A stretch of DNA of 15,105 nucleotides from Candidatus Gerdarchaeota archaeon (lineage in GTDB: Archaea > Asgardarchaeota > Heimdallarchaeia > JABLTI01), in assembly GCA_016840945.1 (NCBI GenBank), contig JAEORJ010000206.1, positions 1-15,105 on the forward strand, read 5' to 3'. Positions within the stretch are counted from its first letter, which is position 1. Each line of letters opens with the position of its first letter. This document shows, one piece after another, positions 6,294-13,822 of this stretch. The notes below the pieces were generated by a model. It had not been told where the DNA came from, searched no databases, and saw nothing but the letters and a program-made list of their open reading frames with translations. The position numbers and the translations under genes were made by a program.

Positions 6294-7487
6294 TTAGACT
6301 TTCTCTAAGTATTTAATTGCAGTAAGAGCTAAAATGGATGACCCTAATGGGAGAGCATCTTCATCAATGTCAAATTTAGGATTGTGTCCTGGATGAGTGA
6401 TTCCTTTTTCTTCGTTTCTAGATCCTAACCAAAACATTGCTACTGGAAGCCGATAGTTATCGCTAAATTCAAAGAAGTCTTCAGCACCCATAGTTGCTTC
6501 CTCATTAACTAATACCTTATCATCACCTACTAATTCGGATGTTGATTCTTTTATTAAAGCATTTAAACTTGCATCATTGAATCCGGAAGAATAGCCTTTT
6601 TGAATTGTGATATTAATTTTCGCACCAAATGTTTGTTCTATACCTTTCACAATTCTTTTCATATGCTCATGAGTTTCATCACGGATCTTCTCGTCTAATG
6701 TTCTTACTGTTCCTGTTAATCTTGCTGTTTCAGGTATAATATTAAAAGCTGTTCCAGAATTAAATGTACATACGCTAACAACAACAGATTTCAATGGACT
6801 TATATTTCTTGAAACTATTGTCTGAAAAGCTGTGACAATAGAAGAACCAATTACTATTGGATCAATTGTATCATGAGGATATGCAGCATGACCGCCTTTG
6901 CCTTCAATATCAATCCAAAATTCATCACAGCTTGCCGTTAAATTACCATCTTTGATTCTGATTGTACCAACATTTGTTTCATCATCTACATGTAAAGCAA
7001 TAGCAGCTGATACAGTTGGATTTTCTAAAGCATTTTCTTTTACCATTGGTTTAGCCCCACCTAAACCTTCTTCAGCAGGTTGGAAAAAGAGCTTTATGTT
7101 GCCATTTATCTTATCTTTGAGTTTTACAAGAATTTTAGCTACACCAATCAATATTGCTGTGTGAGCATCATGACCACAAGCATGCATTTTTCCATCTATC
7201 TTTGATTTGTATGGAACATCATTTTCCTCTTGAAGAGCCAATGCATCCATATCAGCTCGTATACCAATGGTTTTCCCAGATTTGTTTGAACCTCTAATTA
7301 TACCTATAACACCAGTTTTTGCAACACCTGTTTGAATTTCAATACCCAATTCAGACAATTTTTTAGCAACTAATTTTGATGTCTCTATTTCCTCGAAACC
7401 CAATTCTGGATGCATATGTATTTGTCTTCTAATTTCAACAAGTTCATCTTTAATTTCATTAGCAATTTTCCAAATTGTATCCTTCAA
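6294..7487 (-). CDS. M20-family amidohydrolase (IAA-amino acid/hippurate hydrolase-like, M20D)
   Basis: This 397-residue metalloenzyme hydrolyses N-acyl or related amide bonds of amino acids or short peptides. Family motifs in order are IHMHPELGFEE (22-33), IRADMDAL (77-84), the metal ligands in HACGHD (C104, H106), E139-E140 in QPAEEG, H166 in ALHVD, the dimerisation-domain GGHAAYPH (198-205), MGAEDF (333-338), and H368 of GHNPKFDIDEDAL. All expected metal ligands are present. The start is TTG 7487, supported by AGAGGA seven bases upstream; no ATG lies nearby in frame. It starts 41 bases after the MazG-like gene on the same strand, so the two may be co-transcribed, though their functions do not obviously connect. 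The length is normal. The true substrate (aminoacyl conjugate, hippurate or peptide) cannot be read from the sequence. Confidence 0.92.
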   Translation of the reverse strand: MKDTIWKIANEIKDELVEIRRQIHMHPELGFEEIETSKLVAKKLSELGIEIQTGVAKTGVIGIIRGSNKSGKTIGIRADMDALALQEENDVPYKSKIDGKMHACGHDAHTAILIGVAKILVKLKDKINGNIKLFFQPAEEGLGGAKPMVKENALENPTVSAAIALHVDDETNVGTIRIKDGNLTASCDEFWIDIEGKGGHAAYPHDTIDPIVIGSSIVTAFQTIVSRNISPLKSVVVSVCTFNSGTAFNIIPETARLTGTVRTLDEKIRDETHEHMKRIVKGIEQTFGAKINITIQKGYSSGFNDASLNALIKESTSELVGDDKVLVNEEATMGAEDFFEFSDNYRLPVAMFWLGSRNEEKGITHPGHNPKFDIDEDALPLGSSILALTAIKYLEKV

Positions 7488-7494
7488 ATCTAAT

Positions 7495-7500
7495 TCCTCT
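7495..7500 (-). promoter_or_regulatory. Ribosome binding site for the TTG start at 7487
   Basis: On the minus strand AGAGGA lies seven bases before TTG 7487 and is the main reason to accept this start. Confidence 0.6.
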
Positions 7501-7528
7501 TTGTTTACTCTTTATTTTTTGTTTTACA

Positions 7529-7819
7529 TTAAATTCTATTACTATATTTATCAATTGTTTTCAATAATGATTCTTCAACTTCTAATCCAAGTCCACGTCC
7601 TAAAGCTATCACTGCAAATAAGAGATCACCAAATTCTTCTGATAATTTTTCTTTAGAAGTGTTTTTTTGAGGATGCAGACCTGCGTGAATTTGTAATTCT
7701 TTTGAGAATTCACCCAGCTCCTCTATAACTGGATGTATCAACCATTCTTCTGACCAATAACCGCCTAATGATGATATTAGATCATCAATCTTTTGGCAAA
7801 CTATTTCGAAATCAGTCAT
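7529..7819 (-). CDS. MazG-like nucleotide pyrophosphohydrolase
   Basis: This 96-residue protein is a single all-alpha MazG/NTP-PPase domain. From ATG 7819, the Mg2+-binding signature ExxE-x(12-28)-ExxD is present as E34-L-G-E37 and E62-F-G-D65 with 24 residues between, followed by LLFAVIALGRGLGL, the usual helix. Such short proteins hydrolyse (d)NTPs to NMP and PPi, typically as dimers or tetramers, and are thought to clean up non-canonical nucleotides. An in-frame TTG at 7828 would add three residues; neither start has a clear ribosome binding site, so the ATG is preferred. It precedes the M20 gene by 41 bases and follows the TPR gene after an oligo-T run, so it may begin a new transcript. 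Confidence 0.88.
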   Translation of the reverse strand: MTDFEIVCQKIDDLISSLGGYWSEEWLIHPVIEELGEFSKELQIHAGLHPQKNTSKEKLSEEFGDLLFAVIALGRGLGLEVEESLLKTIDKYSNRI

Positions 7820-7850
7820 TTTTACCAAGAGATGATAGATTTATTAGAAT

Positions 7851-7862
7851 AAAAAATATTGG
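7851..7862 (-). terminator. Candidate oligo-T terminator after the TPR gene, CCAATATTTTTT
   Basis: On the minus strand CCAATATTTTTT lies about 22 bases after the TPR stop codon. It is the third copy of this 3'-end motif. Because the MazG-like gene starts 32 bases further on, part of it could instead act as that gene's TATA region. Confidence 0.45.
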
Positions 7863-7884
7863 TTGGCAATTAATCGTTAATCTT

Positions 7885-9924
7885 TTAGATCGTTTGATGC
7901 TCTGATGAACTAACCAACCAGAAAGTCTCTCGTAAATAATTTAGTGCTTGATCAAGACATTCTTCTTTGCGTTTATTTAACTCGTCCTCAGATAATGATT
8001 CGGAATCTTTCTGTAGTGATTCAATCTTTTCACAGTCCTCAGTGAGCAAATCAACGAATTTATTTAAACCCAATTCTTGGCCTAAATCTTTTGCTTCATT
8101 AATTTCATCTTTTGCTTCGTTATAATTTCCTTGAAAAGAAAGAATTCGAGCGGTGACTTTTTTAGAATACATTGTTAGAGGAAGGAATTCTAAATCCATG
8201 GATATAAATAACATGTCTTCTACTGCTTGTAATGCTTCATCAATTCTCTCTGATTCTCGTTCTTCTTGATATTTTAGTAATGAGAAAGCTGCCTTTTCTA
8301 TTAAAGCTAAAGCTGTTGTAAGTGCTGATGGAAATTCTTGAGCTTTCTCAAATACTACATCTAATTGTGTTTTAACTGCGTCCAATTCTTTTTTCTGTAT
8401 AAGAAATCTAATTCTAGATATTAATGCTTGAGCATTTTCTTCTTCAGAATCATGTATTGAAGCGAATAAATCAGCACGACCCATATAGGTAGCTGCTAAT
8501 GACATATTTCCTAATGCAGTAGATATTTCAAATAACCAATTTAAAATATCAAAATAAACATCATCTTTCTTATTCAATTTTATAGAATAATTGAGAGCTT
8601 TCTCAAATTCTTCAAAAGCTTGTTCAAAATTAGCTACTAAAGCATGTAACTGACCTAATTTCATATGTTCAAGTAATAAGTTAAAATCGCTAAATACAAA
8701 TTTTTCCTTAAATTCTACAGTTTTCATTCTATATTCTAGTGCTGACCAAAAATCACCGGTAATAAAATTAACACAAGCTAGGCCATCATAAATATCAGGT
8801 AAGAAATATTCAAAACTATTGTTCAGAGCAATTTCTAATACTTCGGAATATTGTTTTAAAGATTCTTTATAATTTGCACTGCGATATGATAGTTTAGCTA
8901 ACGCGCTTAATGAGGTGGCCATTCCAGTAAAATCATTCATTTCTCTAGATAAATCAAATGCTTCACTATAGTACTTTTCAGCTTTGTTATTCTGATCCTG
9001 TAGTAATGATAATTGAGCTAGTTCATTAATACAAGTAATTACTCCAATCTGGTCCTCTAATTTTGAATAAGAGGTTTTAGCTACCAAGTAAGTTTTCTCA
9101 GCCAATTCATATCTATTTGAAGTTTCATACAATTTACCTTGAATCCTTTTTGCTTTCGCTTCTAATGCAGCAAATTTCATTTTTTGTAAAATATTAAAAA
9201 CATCTTCTAATAATTTCGAAGCTGAGGTTATGTCCTTAGAATGTATGTACGCTTGTGCTAAATCCAGTTGAAATTGCACAATCCAATAATGATCATTTGT
9301 CTCTTTTGAAATTTCATGCAGTTTCTTTGCTTCTTCAATTATTTCCTTCAAGGGTAATTGTTGAGATTTGATTCTATTTTCAATTAAATAAACAGGCATA
9401 TACATATGATTGAAATCTGGAAGCAAATCTTGATTTTTTTCTTTAAATTGATTTAACTCATCCATAATCTCATTTAATTTTGGTTTATCATATGAACCTC
9501 GAATAAAATATAATTGTGCAAGTATTCCCAAACATTCAATATACTGAAGTTGATCTTTAGTAATATTAATGCGATCTTTTACATCTTCTAAAGTATGTAT
9601 TGCATCCTCAATATGTCCTCTTGCAGCATTAGTTAAAGCTTGCCAGATTTTAGCTCCATCATTTACTAATCCATTTTCTTTGTAATTTACTGTTTCAAAA
9701 TAAGCGTAATTTGAGAGCATATATGCAACTTTTGAAGCTAAATAAAACACCTCACTATCATCAGGGGAGAGTGTAGGTGATTGTGAAATTCGTAGAAATT
9801 TTTCTAGAAAAATTTGAGGGTCAGATGATTTAAGAGCTAGCCTATCAAATTGAAATTCAATTACCTCTCGAGAGTCTCGAGATAGTCTTGATTCATGGAG
9901 TTTGAAATCTGGTGGTAAGAGCAA
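7885..9924 (-). CDS. Large tetratricopeptide-repeat (TPR) protein
   Basis: This 679-residue, almost entirely alpha-helical protein has no signal peptide or membrane segment. TPR-like helical pairs run from about residue 55 to 640, most regular between 215 and 400. Examples are LDLAQAYIHSKDITSASKLL, GKLYETSNRYELAEKTY, ELAQLSLLQDQNNKAEKYY and ALAKLSYRSANYKESLKQY, each showing the A-x-L/Y spacing and the Y/A-x3-Y/A turn. The final ~50 residues are acidic and polar. TPR arrays mediate protein-protein contacts; no enzymatic or DNA-binding domain is visible, unlike MalT/AfsR-type regulators. The start is TTG 9924, supported by GAGGT six bases upstream, with an in-frame TGA just before it. It is divergent from a coiled-coil protein gene across 284 bases, so the two may share control. 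Its partner is unknown. Confidence 0.85.
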   Translation of the reverse strand: MLLPPDFKLHESRLSRDSREVIEFQFDRLALKSSDPQIFLEKFLRISQSPTLSPDDSEVFYLASKVAYMLSNYAYFETVNYKENGLVNDGAKIWQALTNAARGHIEDAIHTLEDVKDRINITKDQLQYIECLGILAQLYFIRGSYDKPKLNEIMDELNQFKEKNQDLLPDFNHMYMPVYLIENRIKSQQLPLKEIIEEAKKLHEISKETNDHYWIVQFQLDLAQAYIHSKDITSASKLLEDVFNILQKMKFAALEAKAKRIQGKLYETSNRYELAEKTYLVAKTSYSKLEDQIGVITCINELAQLSLLQDQNNKAEKYYSEAFDLSREMNDFTGMATSLSALAKLSYRSANYKESLKQYSEVLEIALNNSFEYFLPDIYDGLACVNFITGDFWSALEYRMKTVEFKEKFVFSDFNLLLEHMKLGQLHALVANFEQAFEEFEKALNYSIKLNKKDDVYFDILNWLFEISTALGNMSLAATYMGRADLFASIHDSEEENAQALISRIRFLIQKKELDAVKTQLDVVFEKAQEFPSALTTALALIEKAAFSLLKYQEERESERIDEALQAVEDMLFISMDLEFLPLTMYSKKVTARILSFQGNYNEAKDEINEAKDLGQELGLNKFVDLLTEDCEKIESLQKDSESLSEDELNKRKEECLDQALNYLRETFWLVSSSEHQTI

Positions 9925-9930
9925 TTTTAA

Positions 9931-9935
9931 ACCTC
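9931..9935 (-). promoter_or_regulatory. Ribosome binding site for the TTG start at 9924
   Basis: On the minus strand GAGGT lies six bases before TTG 9924. An in-frame TGA overlaps this site, so translation cannot begin further upstream. Confidence 0.6.
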
Positions 9936-10002
9936 ATATGAACTTAATAATGCTTAACTAAAAAATGGATTTAGTAGATCGCATTTAGTGGGTTTATTTT
10001 GA

Positions 10003-10086
10003 TTGTTAACAAATAAACGATTATAATTTTAACGTTAAGGTCTTTATTAAAGTTATTTTCTTGGAAAATAATAATATTTAGCTAAA
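10003..10086. promoter_or_regulatory. Three 10-base palindromes in the TPR/coiled-coil divergent region
   Basis: TTGTTAACAA (10003-10012), TTAACGTTAA (10029-10038) and TTTAGCTAAA (10077-10086) are perfect palindromes between two divergent genes. They share TTAAC or AT-rich halves and could be operator sites. The rest of 9925-10208 shows no coding potential. Confidence 0.3.
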
Positions 10087-10164
10087 AAATATTACTGTAA
10101 GAAAAATTTCCCTAACTAAAAGATAATAAGGTAGTTTTACATCATTTTCTCATAAGGAAAGCTT

Positions 10165-10179
10165 TTTCAAATATTGAAA
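10165..10179 (+). promoter_or_regulatory. Dyad and possible TATA region before the coiled-coil gene
   Basis: TTTCAA-ATA-TTGAAA is a perfect dyad 30 bases before ATG 10209. CAAATATT within it could serve as a TATA box, giving a start near 10198 and a leader of about ten bases with GGTGA six bases before the ATG. Confidence 0.35.
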
Positions 10180-10208
10180 GAACAATTTTTGATTAATGGT
10201 GAATAGAA

Positions 10209-11612
10209 ATGAGCGAAGAAGCTAATAACATCAATCTAAAGCAATTAGAAAAATTACGAGTAAAAGCAAAAGAACTAGGTTATTCAAATTTAGCATTCTT
10301 CATTGATGATATGGATGTTCTTTTAAGGCCTGCTAATTTACTCAAACAAAAAGATATGAAGTATTTTGAACTTGAAAATCTTATAACGTTACTTGCTAGT
10401 AAAAACATTAGCTTGGGTATGGCACCACGTATGATCAGCATGGTTTCAAAATATTCTGAGAGAAACGAAGAACTTGAATCCGAAAATGCTACATTAAAGC
10501 AAGAAAATATCAGTTTAAGTAGTAAATACCAAACCGCAGAATTTCAAGTTAAGGAAATTCAAAAACAATTACAAGAAATTTCAGCAGGTTCTCATAATGA
10601 AGTGAAAATTAGAGAGGAAAATATTAAGCTAACTGAAGAAAACAAATATTTGAAAATGACCAATGAGTCATTAACTGAGGATCTTAAGAAAACCAAAACA
10701 AAATTGGATGAAAAAACAGATGAAATAAGCGATTTAGAAGCTGAAAACAATCAAATGGAAATGCTAGTAAAAGATTCTCAAAGGGAGATAAAAGATCTAA
10801 AAGCTGATTTAGAAGAGGAAAGAAAACAAGAAAAAGGTGGAGATTCAACTAAAAAACGAATTGAGGATATAATAGAGGAATTGGATGATTTATATGAAAC
10901 AGTTGATGATCCATTTAAGAAAGAATTTTTAGCGTTTTTTGGTGTGGAGCTTTCGGAAATTGTTGATGAAAGAACTATTACAAAACAGAAAATCCTTAAT
11001 CAAATAGCAATACATGCACATGAAATAGAAAAGGTCTTTGAACCAAAAATAGTTGCAATGCAAAAAGCACAAGTTTCTACAACACCAATTGAATCAAAGA
11101 AAACACTTGTAGAAGAAGCGTCTATTCCTGAACCCGTAGTTAGAAAAGCACCTAAAGAAGCAGAGATAGAAATCGATGAGGAAGAAGAGATTGCAGAGAA
11201 TTCTGGTGATAGATATGTTAAACCAAGTGAATTCTTAAAGAAGAAAGGAATTCATATTGAAAAAGGTCCTACTGAAAAAGAGAAAGATGATAAGGATGCT
11301 GAGGAAGAAGAAGAAAAACCCGTTTCAAAACCAGTATCATATCCTAAGAAAAAGAAAGCACCTGAACCAGATGATAGAGCACCCAGTCCTGAATTAGTTA
11401 AGGTATTTGATATTTTCATTAAATACCTAGAAGCCATTAATGATAATAATTCTTTCAATGATTTATGTGATAAAATAATTGAGGAATTATATGAGCATGT
11501 CGGTTCTCCAGGCATGACAAAAGTCTATAAGATCAAAAGTGGCGGAATAAAAAGGAAACAAATGCTAATTGATCTTCTTAATCAATGGAAATCAAAATTA
11601 CCTGATATGTAA
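10209..11612 (+). CDS. Coiled-coil protein with acidic linker and conserved-looking C-terminal helical domain
   Basis: This 467-residue protein is not recognised as a known family. The N-terminal ~80 residues form a compact helical segment with hydrophobic positions (YSNLAFFIDDMDVLL, ENLITLLASKNISLGMAPRM). Residues ~82-205 are a long heptad-rich coiled coil full of Glu, Lys, Asn and Gln. Residues ~215-285 are a second helical region (IEDIIEELDDLYETVDD). Residues ~286-392 are a charged, Pro/Glu/Lys-rich probable linker with acidic runs (DEEEEI, EEEEEK). Residues ~393-467 form a final helical domain (ELVKVFDIFIKYLEAI, then KRKQMLIDLLNQW). No signal peptide or membrane helix is seen. ATG 10209 has GGTGA six bases upstream. 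The layout suggests a dimeric scaffold or structural protein with a terminal binding domain. Its neighbours do not fix a function. Confidence 0.82.
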   Translation: MSEEANNINLKQLEKLRVKAKELGYSNLAFFIDDMDVLLRPANLLKQKDMKYFELENLITLLASKNISLGMAPRMISMVSKYSERNEELESENATLKQENISLSSKYQTAEFQVKEIQKQLQEISAGSHNEVKIREENIKLTEENKYLKMTNESLTEDLKKTKTKLDEKTDEISDLEAENNQMEMLVKDSQREIKDLKADLEEERKQEKGGDSTKKRIEDIIEELDDLYETVDDPFKKEFLAFFGVELSEIVDERTITKQKILNQIAIHAHEIEKVFEPKIVAMQKAQVSTTPIESKKTLVEEASIPEPVVRKAPKEAEIEIDEEEEIAENSGDRYVKPSEFLKKKGIHIEKGPTEKEKDDKDAEEEEEKPVSKPVSYPKKKKAPEPDDRAPSPELVKVFDIFIKYLEAINDNNSFNDLCDKIIEELYEHVGSPGMTKVYKIKSGGIKRKQMLIDLLNQWKSKLPDM

Positions 11613-11628
11613 ATGAGAAGATTTAATG

Positions 11629-11667
11629 GAGAGAAGAGGTCATCCTCGACTCTCATCTATAGTTTTT
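11629..11667 (+). terminator. Stem-loop and T5 run between convergent genes
   Basis: GAGAG-aa-GAGG-tcat-CCTC-ga-CTCTC (11629-11654) forms a stem with a 2x2 internal loop and is followed after eight bases by TTTTT (11663-11667). It sits just after the coiled-coil gene and touches the stop codon of the opposing eL33 gene, so it is a likely terminator on the plus strand. Confidence 0.5.
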
Positions 11668-12247
11668 ATAGTTCAATCTCAATAATTTGTGTTATGGCAT
11701 AAGATGTCATACCACTATTATCAAATCCCAAGCGTAAAAGTTTAGATTTTTTCTGACCATGTATGCCTAAAACAGTCCCTTTTACTACTGTTTCATTTTC
11801 TGGAAATTCAAGAGTAAATTTCTTGCCAACTAAAGCTAAATGATTATAATCATCTAATACCTTTGCTATAGCTTGATTTGTTTTTTGCAATCGATTATTT
11901 CTACGATAGCTAGTTATTTGTGCTTTGATAATTTGCTTCTTGCTAGGCTTCTTTGTTGTAGCTGGTTTTTTATCTATTGTTTTTGTTGTGCTTGTAGTAG
12001 ATTTCTTAGTAGTGGTTGTGGTTTTAGGGGCAGCTTTTGGTTTTGCTGTAGTAGTGGGTTTCTTTGTAGTTGTTGTTTTCTTTGGTGTGGTTTTAGCAGT
12101 TGTTGGTTTTGTTGCAGCTGGTTGTGAAGTAGCAGGTTTTTTAGTGGTTGCTGGTTTTTTAGCTGTACTACTTGTTGATTTCTTAGCTGTTGATGTTGAA
12201 CTTTTTGTGGTTGTTTTTTTAGCGGTACTTTTTGGTTTTTCTGACAT
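11666..12247 (-). CDS. rpl35ae: Ribosomal protein eL33 (L35Ae) with long Lys/Thr/Ala/Pro-rich N-terminal tail
   Basis: Of 193 residues, ~1-105 are almost only Lys, Thr, Ser, Ala and Pro in short irregular repeats (AKKTTTK, AKKPATTKKPAT, TKKPTTTAKP), like the tail of histone H1. Residues ~106-193 (88 residues, about the size of archaeal eL33) show family landmarks: ITSYRRNN at the start, TNQAI, LVGKKFTLEFP, KGTVLGIHG, LLRLGF and a closing IIEIEL. eL33 is a small beta-barrel protein of the archaeal and eukaryotic large ribosomal subunit. ATG 12247 is preferred over GTG 12256, since GTGAT sits four bases before it. The tail is not part of ordinary archaeal eL33. The globular part is a divergent match, recognised by eye; a related SH3-like domain in a chromatin-type protein is the main alternative. 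Confidence 0.75.
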   Translation of the reverse strand: MSEKPKSTAKKTTTKSSTSTAKKSTSSTAKKPATTKKPATSQPAATKPTTAKTTPKKTTTTKKPTTTAKPKAAPKTTTTTKKSTTSTTKTIDKKPATTKKPSKKQIIKAQITSYRRNNRLQKTNQAIAKVLDDYNHLALVGKKFTLEFPENETVVKGTVLGIHGQKKSKLLRLGFDNSGMTSYAITQIIEIEL

Positions 12248-12273
12248 AAAAATCACTTTTTTTTACTCTGTAA

Positions 12274-12292
12274 TAGTCGAAAAAAAAGACTA
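12274..12292 (-). terminator. Oligo-T terminator of the HEPN membrane-protein gene
   Basis: On the minus strand TAGTC and GACTA arms flank a loop with T8 (12280-12287). It begins about 50 bases after the upstream gene's stop and before the eL33 start, so it probably separates the two transcripts. A TATA-like TTTAATAATC for the eL33 gene may lie just before it. Confidence 0.4.
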
Positions 12293-12342
12293 CTCAAAAA
12301 GGTTTTCGCTAAGATTGATTATTAAAGGATTAGTTTAGCATA

Positions 12343-13746
12343 TTATCCTTTTGAAACTTGCTCATCTACTTTTAATAGAGTTTCTTCTAAAGCTTGTAGA
12401 AAATCTTCAATCTCTTTTTTCTCTATTTTTACTAACCTTCCTGATTGATGTACTAAAGTATTTCGTTTTTTACGAATGATATTAAAGGCATTCTCTTCTA
12501 AATCTGTTATTATACCTTTATCCTTTAAGAATTGTAAAATCATTGAAAAATTAGTGTAAATCTCTAATGGGGCATCAAATCGTTCTATCATACTTTTAAA
12601 CAATTGTTCTGATGATCTAAAGAGAAACACTAAAGCTGTGGCTCTTTCTTCTTCAGATATCTCATCCCACAATTTCAATCGGTTTTTTACATATTCAATA
12701 TCAGTCTTCATAGAATTAACTTCATGATCATAACTAAAGACATCTCTAGCAATATCATATAATGGACTATCAAAGAATCGGTCTTTAATTACCGCTGCTT
12801 GTTTCGCAGGCACCTTAAGTTCATCCAATATTGGTTTATAAATCCGCCAAGCTTGTTGCTTAGCAACTTGATTTCTCGCATATACTTGCAATGCTTCTGT
12901 TAAATGGTCAGAATATTCTTGTTCATAGATACGGTCTATTCTTCTTGGATGTTTACGAAGAACTCTATCATTGATGATACTATCAATTGGGAATTGGCTA
13001 ATTGCGCGTATGTAATTCATACGATTGATACGTTCTTCTTCATCTACATGCACAACAATTGGTAAAGTGTCAAGCATTAGTTTTCTTAAACGTCCTATAG
13101 AATAATAAGCTAAGATATCACTCAATATTGTTAATGTTGCAAAAATCAAAGCAAAAATTATTACATTAACAGCATTATCAATGCGATCAATTACTATGAA
13201 ATCTAAGGATATAGGGCTGAAATGTAAAATTATAACACCTATAAAATCAGCTAAGGATAATATTGACCAAGTTATTGAGAAAAGAAAAAGGGTTTCAAAA
13301 CTGCTTAATAGATTTTCTTTTTTGCTATTTCTTGAGCGACTAATATAAGAATCAATATATAAAATACGAACTTGTTTTACTAACTGTGGTACAAGTTGTT
13401 TTTCTATTTCCTGATATACTTTTTCTTTTTGTTTATTACTTAATCCTTCTTCATCATCTGAGAAAATAAATAGTGAATCAATATTATTCATTAGATTCTT
13501 TTTATAGAAATTCCCAACTCCGCTTACAAAATAAATTATCATTGGTGAAACCATATATAGGAAAAGTGCCGGGGCAAATAACATTAAAGCCCATAGAAGA
13601 AAACCCCAATTAAATTCAGCTCCTTTTGCTAAAGTGTAGATACCATAAACTATGAATTCCAAAATTATAGGGGCATAAACTCCTAATAAGAATCTTTGAT
13701 TAAATAATGGGCTTGTTGTTCTTTGTCTTATTGCACTTTCAGACAT
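12343..13746 (-). CDS. Multi-pass membrane protein with C-terminal HEPN-like domain
   Basis: This 467-residue protein starts at ATG 13746. Hydrophobic segments at about 21-41, 47-77 (one long or two), 150-176 and 191-217 anchor it in the membrane. A charged stretch of ~70 residues separates the pairs. The remaining ~250 residues are soluble and mostly helical. Near the end, helices around 365-460 carry R428-N-T-L-V-H433, matching the R-x4-6-H motif of HEPN domains, within IIRKKRNTLVHQSG; the spacing before it (a helix with LFRSSEQLFKSM) also suits a HEPN/DUF4145-type fold. HEPN domains are often metal-independent RNases in defence or RNA processing, but some only bind nucleotides or partners. 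The gene is divergent from glycerate kinase with 76 bases between starts. No antitoxin-like partner is adjacent. Membrane attachment is clear; RNase activity is inference. Confidence 0.8.
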   Translation of the reverse strand: MSESAIRQRTTSPLFNQRFLLGVYAPIILEFIVYGIYTLAKGAEFNWGFLLWALMLFAPALFLYMVSPMIIYFVSGVGNFYKKNLMNNIDSLFIFSDDEEGLSNKQKEKVYQEIEKQLVPQLVKQVRILYIDSYISRSRNSKKENLLSSFETLFLFSITWSILSLADFIGVIILHFSPISLDFIVIDRIDNAVNVIIFALIFATLTILSDILAYYSIGRLRKLMLDTLPIVVHVDEEERINRMNYIRAISQFPIDSIINDRVLRKHPRRIDRIYEQEYSDHLTEALQVYARNQVAKQQAWRIYKPILDELKVPAKQAAVIKDRFFDSPLYDIARDVFSYDHEVNSMKTDIEYVKNRLKLWDEISEEERATALVFLFRSSEQLFKSMIERFDAPLEIYTNFSMILQFLKDKGIITDLEENAFNIIRKKRNTLVHQSGRLVKIEKKEIEDFLQALEETLLKVDEQVSKG

Positions 13747-13792
13747 ATCAGTTCACTATTTAATTAACTGAGAAAGTAATTTAAGAATTCTT

Positions 13793-13802
13793 CTTTATAT
13801 TA
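13793..13802. promoter_or_regulatory. TATA-like element, possibly shared by two divergent genes
   Basis: CTTTATATTA on the plus strand is centred about 26 bases before GTG 13823, so glycerate kinase mRNA would begin at or next to its start codon. Read on the minus strand the same bases give TAATATAAAG, which could start the membrane-protein transcript near 13771, 25 bases before its ATG. TTAAATT at about 13777-13783 is an alternative for the minus strand. Confidence 0.5.
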
Positions 13803-13822
13803 GATGATAAAGAACTGATTAT

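Noticed and set aside
9865..9882. CTCTCGAGAG and TCTCGAGA palindromes, with CTCTCGAGAG again at 100-109
   Set aside because: All lie inside coding sequence, where Ser-Arg or Arg-Glu codons explain them; CTCGAG is only mildly over-represented (five against about one expected).
11925..12338. Val/Phe/Leu-rich open frame on the plus strand opposite the eL33 tail
   Set aside because: It is the complement of Lys/Thr/Pro codons, which yields hydrophobic residues by composition; it has no ribosome binding site and no domain, and the minus-strand protein is recognisable.
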